A model generated the notes under the pieces. The model saw only the letters and a list, made by a program, of their open reading frames with translations, had not been told where the DNA came from and searched no databases. Below, piece after piece: positions 20,747-30,053 of a DNA stretch of 64,000 nucleotides (position 1 is its first letter; every line of letters begins with the position of its first letter). The stretch is from Pelagibacteraceae bacterium AG-345-F21 (GTDB lineage: Bacteria > Pseudomonadota > Alphaproteobacteria > Pelagibacterales > Pelagibacteraceae): NCBI GenBank assembly GCA_003281795.1, contig QCAW01000004.1, positions 1-64,000 on the forward strand, given 5' to 3'. A program made the translations under genes and the position numbers.

Positions 20747-22045
20747 TTAATTCTTCTTTAAACTTCTATTAAAAATTATATTAATTCTTTTAGTATGATA
20801 ACTAAAATCAAATAGCTTTTTAAGTTTATTAACAGGTATTTTACTTGTAATTTTTTTATCTGAAACAATATTCTTTAAAAAAGAGGAATTTTCTTTCCAA
20901 GACTTCATTGCATTACTTTGAACTATTTTATAAGACTCTTCCCTTGTAAATCCAACACTAGTCAATTCAAGTAAAATTCTTTGAGAAAAAAATATTCCAT
21001 TTGTAATATTTAAATTTTTTTGCATGTTTTTTGGATAAATATTTAAGTTTTTTACAACGAAATTTAATCTAGCTAGGGCAAAATCCAATGCTATTGTTGC
21101 ATCCGGCCCTATATTTCTCTCAACAGCAGAATGTGAAATATCTCTCTCATGCCAGAGAGCAACATTTTCTAGTGCAGGAACTACGCTGGATCTTATTAAT
21201 CTAGACAGTCCAGTCAAATTTTCACTTAAAATTGGATTTCTCTTGTGTGGCATAGCAGAGGAACCTTTTTGTTTTTTTCCAAAAAATTCTTCAACTTCTA
21301 AAACTTCAGTTCTTTGTAAATGTCTCACTTCTGTTGCTAATCTCTCAATAGAACTTGCAATAATTCCAAGTGTTGAAAAAAATTGAGCATGTCTATCTCT
21401 CGGTATAACTTGAGTAGATATTGGTTCCACATTAAGTTTAAGTTTTTTTGCAACATATTTTTCCACTCTTGGATCAATATTCGCAAAAGTTCCAACTGCA
21501 CCAGAAATTGCACATGTAGAAATTTCTTTAATAGAATCTTCTAGTCTTTTTTTATTTCTTAAAAATTCTTGGTAAAAGCTTAACATTTTAAGACCAAAAG
21601 TAATGGGTTCCGCATGGATTCCATGACTCCTGCCGATACATAAAGTATATTTATGTTTTTTTGCTTGATATTTAATTGAGACTAATAATTGATTGATGTC
21701 TTTCAATAAGATTTCACCTGATTGCTTTAGCTGAAGATTAAAACAAGTATCCAAGACATCAGATGAAGTCATTCCTTTGTGAAGATACCTAGCTTCTTTA
21801 CCAGCCTTTTCAGTGATAGAAGTTAAAAAGGCTATAATATCGTGTTTAACCCTATCTTCAATTTGTAAAATCCTTTTTACATTTATTCTTGCTTTCGATT
21901 TTACTTTTTTGACAACACCTTTTGGAATAATTTTTAGTTTTTCCATAGCTTCTGCTGCTGCTATCTCTATATCTAACCAAATATTATATTTGTTATAGTC
22001 TTCCCAAATACTTTTTATTTGTTTTCTTGAATATCTTTCTATCAT
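20747..22045 (-). CDS. purB: Adenylosuccinate lyase
   Basis: Fumarase/ASL superfamily signature GSSAMPHKRNP. Confidence 0.95.
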   Translation of the reverse strand: MIERYSRKQIKSIWEDYNKYNIWLDIEIAAAEAMEKLKIIPKGVVKKVKSKARINVKRILQIEDRVKHDIIAFLTSITEKAGKEARYLHKGMTSSDVLDTCFNLQLKQSGEILLKDINQLLVSIKYQAKKHKYTLCIGRSHGIHAEPITFGLKMLSFYQEFLRNKKRLEDSIKEISTCAISGAVGTFANIDPRVEKYVAKKLKLNVEPISTQVIPRDRHAQFFSTLGIIASSIERLATEVRHLQRTEVLEVEEFFGKKQKGSSAMPHKRNPILSENLTGLSRLIRSSVVPALENVALWHERDISHSAVERNIGPDATIALDFALARLNFVVKNLNIYPKNMQKNLNITNGIFFSQRILLELTSVGFTREESYKIVQSNAMKSWKENSSFLKNIVSDKKITSKIPVNKLKKLFDFSYHTKRINIIFNRSLKKN

Positions 22046-22052
22046 CTAACTT

Positions 22053-22808
22053 CTATTTTTTATTTTTTGATAATGTAAAAATTTCACAACCTTCTTTAGT
22101 TACTCCAATAGTATGTTCAAATTGTGCTGATAAAGATTTATCTTTTGTTACTGCTGTCCAACCATCTTGAAGTATTTTTGTCTCATAATTTCCAAAGTTT
22201 ATCATAGGTTCAATAGTAAAAATCATTCCAGCTTTTATTTTATCTCCTTCACCTTCTTTGCCATAGTGTAACACATTAGGTTCTTTATGAAATATTTGTC
22301 CAATGCCGTGACCGCAAAAATCCTGTACTACAGAAAATCCTTCAGCCTCAACATGATTTTGAATAGCAGCTCCAATGTCTCCTAAATTAATATCCTCTTT
22401 TACAATTTGTATTGCTTTCATCATAGCTTCATAAGTTGTTTTGACTAATTTCTTTGCTTTTATAGACACTTCACCTATTTCAAAAGTTCTGCTTGTATCA
22501 CCATGCCATCCATCTTTTAAAGCTGTAACATCAACATTAATTATATCACCTTCTTTTAAAGTCTTATCAGAGGGAATGCCATGACAAACCACATGGTTTA
22601 CTGAAGTGCAACATGACTTAGGGAAACCTCGATAAAATAAAGGAGCTGAGTAGGCTCCGTGGTCATTTATATACTCATAACAAAGTTTATCAATTTTATC
22701 TGTACGTGTTCCGGGGCTAACTATTTTAGCAATTTCATCAAGAGCTCCAGCTGCAATAATTCCCGCTTGTCTTGTTTTATCAAATGCTTCTTTATAATTT
22801 TCTTTCAT
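22053..22808 (-). CDS. map: Methionine aminopeptidase
   Basis: VNHVVCHGIPSD, NVDVTALKDGWHGDTSRTF, GHGIGQIFHKEP. Confidence 0.95.
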   Translation of the reverse strand: MKENYKEAFDKTRQAGIIAAGALDEIAKIVSPGTRTDKIDKLCYEYINDHGAYSAPLFYRGFPKSCCTSVNHVVCHGIPSDKTLKEGDIINVDVTALKDGWHGDTSRTFEIGEVSIKAKKLVKTTYEAMMKAIQIVKEDINLGDIGAAIQNHVEAEGFSVVQDFCGHGIGQIFHKEPNVLHYGKEGEGDKIKAGMIFTIEPMINFGNYETKILQDGWTAVTKDKSLSAQFEHTIGVTKEGCEIFTLSKNKK

Positions 22809-23500
22809 TAAATTTTGAATTTTATTTTTCGATTTAGTTTTATTCCTTTTGGTGAAAATTTACAATCATAGCAAAGCACTTTTAATTTTTTTTTAACAGC
22901 TTTTTCTAACAATTGGTAATATTCAGGATCTAAATCTTTTGCAATTTCAAAAACTTTACAATCTTCTCTTTGAACTACGTATAAAAGATAAATTTCATAG
23001 CCTTGTTTACTTGCTTTTAATAATTCTTCAATATGTTTAAGACCCCTGGAAGTCACAGCATCAGGAAATTCACCTATACCTTTTCTTCTTAAGAGCGTAA
23101 CATTTTTTACTTCTATAAAAGATTTTTGTTTTTTATTTGAAATCAAAAAGTCAAATCTAGTATTTTTACCAAACTTGACCTCTGATTTAATGGAAACATT
23201 TTTAAATTCCTTTATATAGTTGTTAGTTAAAGCATTATAAACAATTTTATTAGTTAAATGAGTATTTACTCCTACCTTAGAAGAACTTGTTTCTATAATT
23301 TGGAGAGTGTACTTTAACTTTCTTTTGGGATTATTAGTTTCACTCAACCAGACTTTATTGCCTTTTTCTAAAAGACCGAACATTGATCCAGTATTAGGAC
23401 AATGAGCAACTACTATTTTATTATTTATTTCAATATCTACAAAAAATCGTTTATATCTTTTAATAAATACACCTGATATTAATTTATTCTCAAAGATCAT
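22808..23500 (-). CDS. sfsA: SfsA family protein
   Basis: AHCPNTGSM, SFIEVKNVTL, FPDAVTSRGLKH. Confidence 0.92.
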   Translation of the reverse strand: MIFENKLISGVFIKRYKRFFVDIEINNKIVVAHCPNTGSMFGLLEKGNKVWLSETNNPKRKLKYTLQIIETSSSKVGVNTHLTNKIVYNALTNNYIKEFKNVSIKSEVKFGKNTRFDFLISNKKQKSFIEVKNVTLLRRKGIGEFPDAVTSRGLKHIEELLKASKQGYEIYLLYVVQREDCKVFEIAKDLDPEYYQLLEKAVKKKLKVLCYDCKFSPKGIKLNRKIKFKI

Positions 23501-23516
23501 ATATAATTTTTAATCT

Positions 23517-24275
23517 ATGAAGAAAAAAAACAAAAAAGTAAATGCAGCAATTTTAATTATTGGTAATGAAATTTTATCAGGTAGAACACAGGATAAAAAT
23601 ATCGCTTTTATAAGTAATTGGTTAAACTCTAACTGTGGAATAACAGTACGTGAGGTAAGAATTATACCTGACGTTGAAAAAACTATTATTGAAAATATCA
23701 GAGTTTTATCTAAAAAATTTAATTATGTATTTACCACTGGTGGCATAGGGCCTACACACGACGACATCACATCCCAATCTATCGCTAAAGCTTTTAAACT
23801 AAATTATGGATTTCATAAAGAAGCTTTTAGAATATTAGAAAGTTATTACGGAAAAAAAAAATTTAATGATGGAAGAAGAAAAATGGCCAAGATGCCAAGT
23901 GGAGCTAAACTAATATACAATCCATCTAGTGCAGCACCGGGCTTTATGACAAAAAATATCTTATCATTACCTGGTGTACCCTCAATCTTAAATTCTATGA
24001 TAGACAATTGTAAAAGATATTTAGTTAAAGGATTAAAGGTTCATAGCAAAACTTTAAATCTTTTTACTGTAGAGAGTAACATTTCAAAAAAATTAGAAAT
24101 TATACAAAAAAAATATATTAAATCCGTTGACATAGGCAGCTATCCTTTTTTTAGATTAGGGAAAATAGGAGTTTCAATCGTTTCAAGATCAACTTCAAAA
24201 ATAAAAATAAATCAAGTGCACAAAGAATTATTAATTCTTGCTAAATCTAAAAAAATAAAAATTTTAAAAATTTAA
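23517..24275 (+). CDS. CinA-like / MoaB-type molybdopterin-binding domain protein
   Basis: IGNEILSGRTQDKN and FTTGGIGPTHDDIT motifs. Confidence 0.85.
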   Translation: MKKKNKKVNAAILIIGNEILSGRTQDKNIAFISNWLNSNCGITVREVRIIPDVEKTIIENIRVLSKKFNYVFTTGGIGPTHDDITSQSIAKAFKLNYGFHKEAFRILESYYGKKKFNDGRRKMAKMPSGAKLIYNPSSAAPGFMTKNILSLPGVPSILNSMIDNCKRYLVKGLKVHSKTLNLFTVESNISKKLEIIQKKYIKSVDIGSYPFFRLGKIGVSIVSRSTSKIKINQVHKELLILAKSKKIKILKI

Positions 24276-25225
24276 ATTAAACTTAAAACTTCATCAACTT
24301 CTATTGAATTAATATCATTAGTTCCATGCAATTTTTTACTGTCTAAAATTCTTGTGTATCTATTTTTTGGTGCAAATTTTTCAGGATTTGTTGGACCAAA
24401 TAAAACTATCATTGGTACGTTCGCTAAAGACATCATATGCATTATACCATTATCAATTGAAACAGCAGTTTCTAACCTAGAAGATAAAGCTGTAACTAAA
24501 GCAGGACAAGATAGCTTAGAGTTAGCTTCAGGGAAAATTGCAGTGGGAACTTGGCTTTTAATTTTTTCGATTAAATTAATCTTATCTTTTTCTATAAAAA
24601 ATACTGGAACTTTATTTTTGGAAATAACTTTATTAGCCAAAGATGTAAATTTAAAAATCGACCAACTTTTTTTCCTATATTCGTTTCCTTGAGTAATTGA
24701 AAAACCAACGTAGTTAGAATTAGGAAGCAATCTTTTTGCTTCAGTCAAAATTTCCTTTGGCAGGGTATTAGTTTTGAAGTCCAATTTAATAATATCTTCG
24801 TCTAGAAATAAGCTTAAATTTTTTAGATTATCATAAGAATTAGTATTTATTTTTTTTGAAGAAAAAAAACCATTAAAAGTTCTAGAGTAAAAAGAAGAAT
24901 GAGGCACTCTCTTCAAAATTAAAGAATTTCTAATTTTGGTCTGTAAATCGATTATAAGATCAAAATTACCAAAACTCTTTTTTGAAGCTCTTTTTTTTGC
25001 TAACAAAAGGTGCCACCATCTAAAGCCAAAATATTTTAAACCCAAGTCAACTGTTTCTAACTTGATATTATACTCTCTTAATTTTCCATTAAAATGGTTT
25101 GTATGGGCACCTAAATAAAAAAACTTGGCTTTCTTAAAATGACTTTTTAAACTTAGTAAAAAAGGAAATAGTTGTATTGAATCACCCAATCCACCACCAG
25201 AATTATAAATTAGTATTTTTTTCAT
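24272..25225 (-). CDS. Glycosyltransferase family 9 (heptosyltransferase-like)
   Basis: N-terminal GGGLGDSIQLFPFL, C-terminal DNGIMHMMSLANVPMIVLFGPTNPEKF. Confidence 0.8.
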   Translation of the reverse strand: MKKILIYNSGGGLGDSIQLFPFLLSLKSHFKKAKFFYLGAHTNHFNGKLREYNIKLETVDLGLKYFGFRWWHLLLAKKRASKKSFGNFDLIIDLQTKIRNSLILKRVPHSSFYSRTFNGFFSSKKINTNSYDNLKNLSLFLDEDIIKLDFKTNTLPKEILTEAKRLLPNSNYVGFSITQGNEYRKKSWSIFKFTSLANKVISKNKVPVFFIEKDKINLIEKIKSQVPTAIFPEANSKLSCPALVTALSSRLETAVSIDNGIMHMMSLANVPMIVLFGPTNPEKFAPKNRYTRILDSKKLHGTNDINSIEVDEVLSLI

Positions 25226-25294
25226 GTAATTAATATACTTTATAAGAATTAAATAATAATATAAATTTCATATACATATTACAAAAATTAATGT

Positions 25295-25333
25295 GCCCTC
25301 GTTGTGAAATTGGTAGACACAAAGGACTTAAAA
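25295..25333 (+). repeat. tRNA-Leu(UAA) 5'-half fragment, copy 1 (attL-like)
   Basis: 39 nt gccctcgttgtgaaattggtagacacaaaggacttaaaa, one mismatch to the intact gene at 32007; no 3' half follows. Confidence 0.92.
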
Positions 25334-25372
25334 CACCAGGGATTCACAAACTTCATTGTCTCAGACGGTATC

Positions 25373-25390
25373 AGGTAGTCTCAAAACATT
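25373..25390 (+). promoter_or_regulatory. Shared downstream motif, copy 1 (aggtagtctcaaaacatt)
   Basis: Begins exactly 40 bp after the tRNA-fragment end, as does the copy-2 match. Confidence 0.6.
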
Positions 25391-25452
25391 ATTAATCCAA
25401 ACTTTCTTATTTAACCCTTCAATTAATAATGGAATTCAAGAAAAATTAATAT

Positions 25453-25502
25453 GTGCAGACTAGGTGCATACTGGGAGATAATTAGGAGACAGAGAGGGAA
25501 AA
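25453..25502 (+). repeat. 11-bp iteron block R1 (P'-arm-like)
   Basis: actaggtgcat (25459) actgggagata (25470) attaggagaca (25481), strict 11-bp period; first iteron 126 bp after the tRNA fragment end. Confidence 0.8.
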
Positions 25503-25519
25503 TTTGGTAAGATGATTTA

Positions 25520-26464
25520 ATGAACAAAATTTTACTTTTTCTTCTAATGATTTTAATTTTTTTTAATAATAAATCATTTGCTGAACCTGAAATAATTAAG
25601 ATTAATAATAAAAATATAGAAGTAATTAAATTTCAAGTACCTGATCAAATGTTTCCAGATAAAAAAGATGTTTTAGCTCAAATTCATTTTCCAAAAAATA
25701 ATAATAAAAAATTATCTTTAATCATTCACCAACACGGAAGTACTAGGGATGGTTTAAAATTTGAGAAATGGGGAGGTAGGACAGATGAATGGGGTAAAAG
25801 ATTAGTTAAAAAAGCTTTAGAAAGAGGTTACGCAGTAGCTCTGCTTGATTCTTTTTATAAAAGAAAATTAAAACCCACAGATAAACAAAAGTTTCCGAAC
25901 GCTGTCTTGATTAGCGAAGAACTTAACTTAATATTATCAAAGGATGAAAGATTGGATAAATCAAAATTTTTTTATACTGGTTTTAGCTATGGGGCAGGTC
26001 AAGTACTAAAACTTCAAGACAAAAGGTCTAGAAACAATTCATTTAAAGCAGCTGTGGCAGCAGAGCCTGGATGTAACATTGTATCTTTACCGCACAAATC
26101 AAATATCAAAACTTTAATAATTAAAGGTGAGGAAAGCCATTATCATCCCATTGCATGTCAGTATTATTATAATCTTATTAAAGAAATGGGTAATGAAATT
26201 GAATATGTATCTATACCGAAGGCAAATCATTTTTTTAGTTTAAACGGATCAATTGGAAAAGGAATGGCGGTTAATGGATGTTCAGACAATATAATTATAC
26301 GTTATCCTGATCGGACATATAAACTTGCAGATGGAACATCAATAAATAAGAAAGAAGCTTCAAGAAGGTGTTTAACAAAAGAATCTGGTATTGGTAAAAC
26401 AAGAGAGAAATTGGATGAAGCTATAAATATATCACTAAATTTTATTGATAATTATAATAGATAA
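25520..26464 (+). CDS. Secreted alpha/beta hydrolase, dienelactone hydrolase-like
   Basis: Signal peptide; LIIHQHGSTRDG oxyanion region, GFSYGAG nucleophile elbow, KANHFF histidine region. Confidence 0.75.
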   Translation: MNKILLFLLMILIFFNNKSFAEPEIIKINNKNIEVIKFQVPDQMFPDKKDVLAQIHFPKNNNKKLSLIIHQHGSTRDGLKFEKWGGRTDEWGKRLVKKALERGYAVALLDSFYKRKLKPTDKQKFPNAVLISEELNLILSKDERLDKSKFFYTGFSYGAGQVLKLQDKRSRNNSFKAAVAAEPGCNIVSLPHKSNIKTLIIKGEESHYHPIACQYYYNLIKEMGNEIEYVSIPKANHFFSLNGSIGKGMAVNGCSDNIIIRYPDRTYKLADGTSINKKEASRRCLTKESGIGKTREKLDEAINISLNFIDNYNR

Positions 26465-26496
26465 ATAGCTTATATTGATTTAATTGATATTACTTT

Positions 26497-26540
26497 GTGC
26501 AAACTAGTAGACAAACTGGAAGATAAAGAGGTAAAATTTT
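26497..26540 (+). repeat. Orphan iteron block R1b, no tRNA fragment nearby
   Basis: gtgcaaactagtagacaaactggaagataaagaggtaaaa resembles R1 and R3 (gctcaaactagagca...); degenerate 12-bp spacing. Confidence 0.6.
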
Positions 26541-26543
26541 AAT

Positions 26544-26618
26544 ATGAAAAAAATATTAGCCGTCATAATTTTAGGTTTTATTTGCTCTAATACAGTATGT
26601 CTATTGGATGAAAAATAA
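26544..26618 (+). pseudogene. Signal-peptide stub (24 aa MKKILAVIILGFICSNTVCLLDEK)
   Basis: Secretory-leader-like ORF ending right after the leader, immediately after R1b. Confidence 0.5.
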
Positions 26619-26635
26619 AGCATGGAAATGATTAT

Positions 26636-27409
26636 ATGTTAAAAAAACTTATAGCTATTTTATTTTTAAATATTTTATTTGTTAGCAATGTTAACGCTGG
26701 CTATGGATCAGGGGAACTCAAACTTTCAGATAATGCAGTTTATGCATTTCAAAAATATATTGAGGGCAAAAAAGGAAAACCTGAAAAATTTTTTATCTCA
26801 ATGGATGGCAAAACATCTCATTGGTGGTATTGTCCTTACCCAAAATGCACTCCGATGGGCGATACTCAAGAAGCAAAAAAATGTTCTAAAAGAGCAGGAG
26901 GTGTGGAATGCAAAACATTTGCAGTAAGAAGATCAATCAAATGGAATAATGGCGTTGATAAAAAAGCTTTAAAAATAAAATTTACCTCAAAAGACTCTAT
27001 CCAAGATATAAAAGATAAATTAACACAACTAGGTTTTTATGGAACAAGCAATGTAAAAGAGAAGAGCAAACCAAAAACATCAAATTATATTAAAAAAAAA
27101 TACAGCCTAAAAGATGAAAGACCTATTGCATTACAATGGGAAGGTTATAGCGATTTAATTGCAGGCACAATTAAGTTTGATGAAAAAAACTATCAAGGAA
27201 CATTAAAATTACCTTTACCAAACAATGATGGAACTTGTAATGGATCATACACACTTCAAGAAGGGGGTAATGGTGTATGGCAAATGACATGTACAAATAA
27301 TAAGGGAGCATCAGGAACACTTAAATGGGATGGTAGTGGCGGCGTTACTGGAATTGGTAGAGATTATAAAAATAAAAAACTTAAGTTTACCGTATCAAAA
27401 AAAAGTTAA
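26636..27409 (+). CDS. Secreted protein of unknown function
   Basis: Cleavable signal peptide (..FVSNVNAGYGSG), cysteine-containing WWYCPYPKC segment and Gly-rich C-terminus. Confidence 0.7.
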   Translation: MLKKLIAILFLNILFVSNVNAGYGSGELKLSDNAVYAFQKYIEGKKGKPEKFFISMDGKTSHWWYCPYPKCTPMGDTQEAKKCSKRAGGVECKTFAVRRSIKWNNGVDKKALKIKFTSKDSIQDIKDKLTQLGFYGTSNVKEKSKPKTSNYIKKKYSLKDERPIALQWEGYSDLIAGTIKFDEKNYQGTLKLPLPNNDGTCNGSYTLQEGGNGVWQMTCTNNKGASGTLKWDGSGGVTGIGRDYKNKKLKFTVSKKS

Positions 27410-27422
27410 TTAGAAGTCTTAA

Positions 27423-27896
27423 ATGAAAGCCTTCACTCTAATAGAACTCTTAGTCGTTGTAGCCATCATCGGTATTCTTGCAGCTGTAGGGGTTACAACA
27501 TTTAACGGGTTTCAGGAGAAGGCAAAAAAGAGAGCAACAGAGGCTAATCACAAAATAATTGCGAAGTATATTCAAAGTGAATGGATGAAGTGTCAAATTG
27601 GTGATGCAGCGATTATGTCTTTAAACGGAGTTAATCAATACGCATGCAATCAAAATATTTATGATCCATGGCTTGCGCTTGCATCTGTTAAAGTTTTAAA
27701 TACAAAAATTAAAAACGTTCATAAAGACGGTAATGCGCTTGTAAATCGAACATTTTATAAGTGCTATGCAAGTGGAACCTATGGTACAGAAGAACAAGGT
27801 CTTCACGGCGTTACTCAAGGAAATGCTAAAATTTATATTCAAAGCTGTATCGAGTCGAGCGGGAAACCAATCGAGACAATTATAAACTTATTATAA
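27423..27896 (+). CDS. Type IV pilin-like protein 1
   Basis: MKAFTLIELLVVVAIIGILAAVGVTTFNGFQEKAK prepilin N-terminus. Confidence 0.88.
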   Translation: MKAFTLIELLVVVAIIGILAAVGVTTFNGFQEKAKKRATEANHKIIAKYIQSEWMKCQIGDAAIMSLNGVNQYACNQNIYDPWLALASVKVLNTKIKNVHKDGNALVNRTFYKCYASGTYGTEEQGLHGVTQGNAKIYIQSCIESSGKPIETIINLL

Positions 27897-28430
27897 GTGA
27901 AAGCCTTCACCCTCATAGAACTCTTAGTCGTTGTAGCCATCATCGGTATTCTTGCAGCAGTAGGGGTAACAACGTTTAATGGGTTCCAACAGAAAGCAAA
28001 AATTAATACAACAAAACAAGCATTCACAACTGCAAAAAAAAATTTATCCATAGCTCTTTCAGCTTGTAGAAACGAAATAGGTTACAAATGGCAAAAAAAT
28101 GGAAATGATTGTTTATCAGGACCTGTTAACGGAGACACAATTGCTTGGGGGATTTATAATGATATGAAATCTGTACTTTATAAATCTAATGCTTACGACT
28201 CATCAGTAAAAGCAGTAGAGTGGAACCAAACATATGGATTTGCTTTTTGCCCAATATCTAGATCTGCTAAAATTCCTAAAGGACAAGTAGTCGTAGGATA
28301 TGGAAATAATGGTTCAAAAAACCATTGTAATATTGGAGGAGGGAATATGTCTTGTATTCGAGCAAATATAGGAGACAAAGATGGAAATGATTATTATCTA
28401 GATGCAGAATTTAATATCTGTGATTTTTAA
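27897..28430 (+). CDS. Type IV pilin-like protein 2
   Basis: GTG start directly after the pilin 1 stop; same prepilin block; Cys-rich divergent C-terminus. Confidence 0.88.
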   Translation: MKAFTLIELLVVVAIIGILAAVGVTTFNGFQQKAKINTTKQAFTTAKKNLSIALSACRNEIGYKWQKNGNDCLSGPVNGDTIAWGIYNDMKSVLYKSNAYDSSVKAVEWNQTYGFAFCPISRSAKIPKGQVVVGYGNNGSKNHCNIGGGNMSCIRANIGDKDGNDYYLDAEFNICDF

Positions 28431-28453
28431 CAAACATCAAGTAAGATTTATAC

Positions 28454-28999
28454 GTGAGATCAAAAGCATTTACCCTAATAGAACTCCTAGTCGTTGTAGC
28501 CATCATAGGTATTCTTGCAGCTGTGGGAGTCACCACGTTCGGTGGGTTTCAGGAGAAGGCTAAAGTGGCTGCAGTTAAACAAAACCATAAAGAAGTTACC
28601 AAATATCTACAAACTGAATTGCTTAAATGTGACATTGGTGGGGAACTTTCAATTCACACTAATGGCGGTGGTTACAAATATTATATTAACTGGCTTACTT
28701 GCGCTAGAAGAGGAGACGGTACAGTATTTCAAAAACAATTATTTGATAATATGGCTAACTACTTTCATTATGGAAAGAACTGGAAGAATCCATTTGGAAA
28801 TGAAGTTTGTATGAATTGTAATAATAAAGATGATGCTTTCGAATATTTTGGTGGAGCTCCAAACACAAATCAAGTTGGTAAAATGCACTGCTGGTGGACA
28901 GGGGGCGGCAGAGGAGGAGGCACAGGATACTGTGTTTCAAGATTTGGATCAGGATCGAACGATATATTACAGACAACTTTTGATGCCAATGGATATTAA
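28454..28999 (+). CDS. Type IV pilin-like protein 3
   Basis: GTG start; SKAFTLIELLVVVAIIGILAAVGVTTFGGFQEKAK; Gly/Cys-rich C-terminus. Confidence 0.87.
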   Translation: MRSKAFTLIELLVVVAIIGILAAVGVTTFGGFQEKAKVAAVKQNHKEVTKYLQTELLKCDIGGELSIHTNGGGYKYYINWLTCARRGDGTVFQKQLFDNMANYFHYGKNWKNPFGNEVCMNCNNKDDAFEYFGGAPNTNQVGKMHCWWTGGGRGGGTGYCVSRFGSGSNDILQTTFDANGY

Positions 29000-29528
29000 A
29001 ACTAATCGAGCTTTTACTCTAATAGAACTCCTCGTCGTAGTAGCCATCATTGGCATTCTTGCAGCTATTGGTGTTAATACGTTTAGTGGGTTTCAGGAGA
29101 AAGCGAAGAAATCTAGCTGTAGCAGTTCTCATAAACAATTGGTTAAATTTATTCAATTGGGTTGTGCTAACTGTTACGTAGGTAATAAATTTCTTTTAAA
29201 ATTAAGTTCTGGTGGTTTGAGTTACACAGAAATTGATAGATGTAATTTAGTAGATAGTGGAGATGGAGAAAATCTTAAAAATAGAATCCAACATCATTTT
29301 AAAGTTGAAACATATTTTAATAATTGGTGTAAAATTGATGGCAAACCTGATGGAGCTGGTAATTGTCAGGAGGCAGTTGCAAATGGTGGAAGATATGGAA
29401 ATGGATCAACAATATACGAACACGAATTACATTCTTGCGATAATTCTAATATATCAGATTGCAAAACTATAGTTGTAGAAACGAATTGTACCGATAGTAC
29501 TTTTATTAGAGATATAATAAAATTTTAA
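28989..29528 (+). CDS. Type IV pilin-like protein 4
   Basis: MDIKTNRAFTLIELLVVVAIIGILAAIGVNTFSGFQEKAK; in-frame ATG 28989 chosen over the longer tracked ORF (28830); 11-nt overlap with pilin 3. Confidence 0.86.
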   Translation: MDIKTNRAFTLIELLVVVAIIGILAAIGVNTFSGFQEKAKKSSCSSSHKQLVKFIQLGCANCYVGNKFLLKLSSGGLSYTEIDRCNLVDSGDGENLKNRIQHHFKVETYFNNWCKIDGKPDGAGNCQEAVANGGRYGNGSTIYEHELHSCDNSNISDCKTIVVETNCTDSTFIRDIIKF

Positions 29529-29530
29529 AT

Positions 29531-30016
29531 ATGATTAACAAAAAAGCCTTCACCCTTATAGAACTCCTCGTCGTTGTAGCTATCATCGGTATTCTTGCAG
29601 CTGTGGGAGTAACGACGTTCGGTGGATATCAAGAAAAGGCAAAGATCGCAGTTGTAAAATCCAATCATACCTTAGCTGTAAAAACTTTAAACATTCAGCT
29701 CCTTAGTGCGGAAATAGATAATGAAATTGAGGCCTGGAACTATACTACAAAAAAATGTGAAAAGAGAACAGCGCATGTAAATTATGATTCAAATGTAAGT
29801 TACGCCTTTAGCTGTTTAAACGAAGATCCCCAATATAAAAATCCATTTAATGAAGCAGATAACGAAGGAGCTTTTTGGCAAAATTGGGCTATTCCTACTG
29901 CAGATCAAAGAGGTAGAACAGCCTGCAATTATCGATCTGATAAGGACAGAATAGATTGTAATTCAAGATGGGGATCAGGAGCAAATGACTACCTTACAAC
30001 AATTATTAAGAGATAG
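29531..30016 (+). CDS. Type IV pilin-like protein 5
   Basis: MINKKAFTLIELLVVVAIIGILAAVGVTTFGGYQEKAK. Confidence 0.88.
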   Translation: MINKKAFTLIELLVVVAIIGILAAVGVTTFGGYQEKAKIAVVKSNHTLAVKTLNIQLLSAEIDNEIEAWNYTTKKCEKRTAHVNYDSNVSYAFSCLNEDPQYKNPFNEADNEGAFWQNWAIPTADQRGRTACNYRSDKDRIDCNSRWGSGANDYLTTIIKR

Positions 30017-30053
30017 GTTTAATCTCGATTAAAAAATTAATAGATATACTTAA

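Noticed and set aside
28515-28976. Overlapping alternative ORFs within the pilin array (28515-28814 +, 28755-28976 -)
   Set aside because: Lie in other frames of well-supported pilin genes and lack recognisable domains.
28830-28988. Extended N-terminus of pilin 4 in the ORF track
   Set aside because: Out-of-frame read of pilin 3; the prepilin leader begins at the in-frame ATG 28989.
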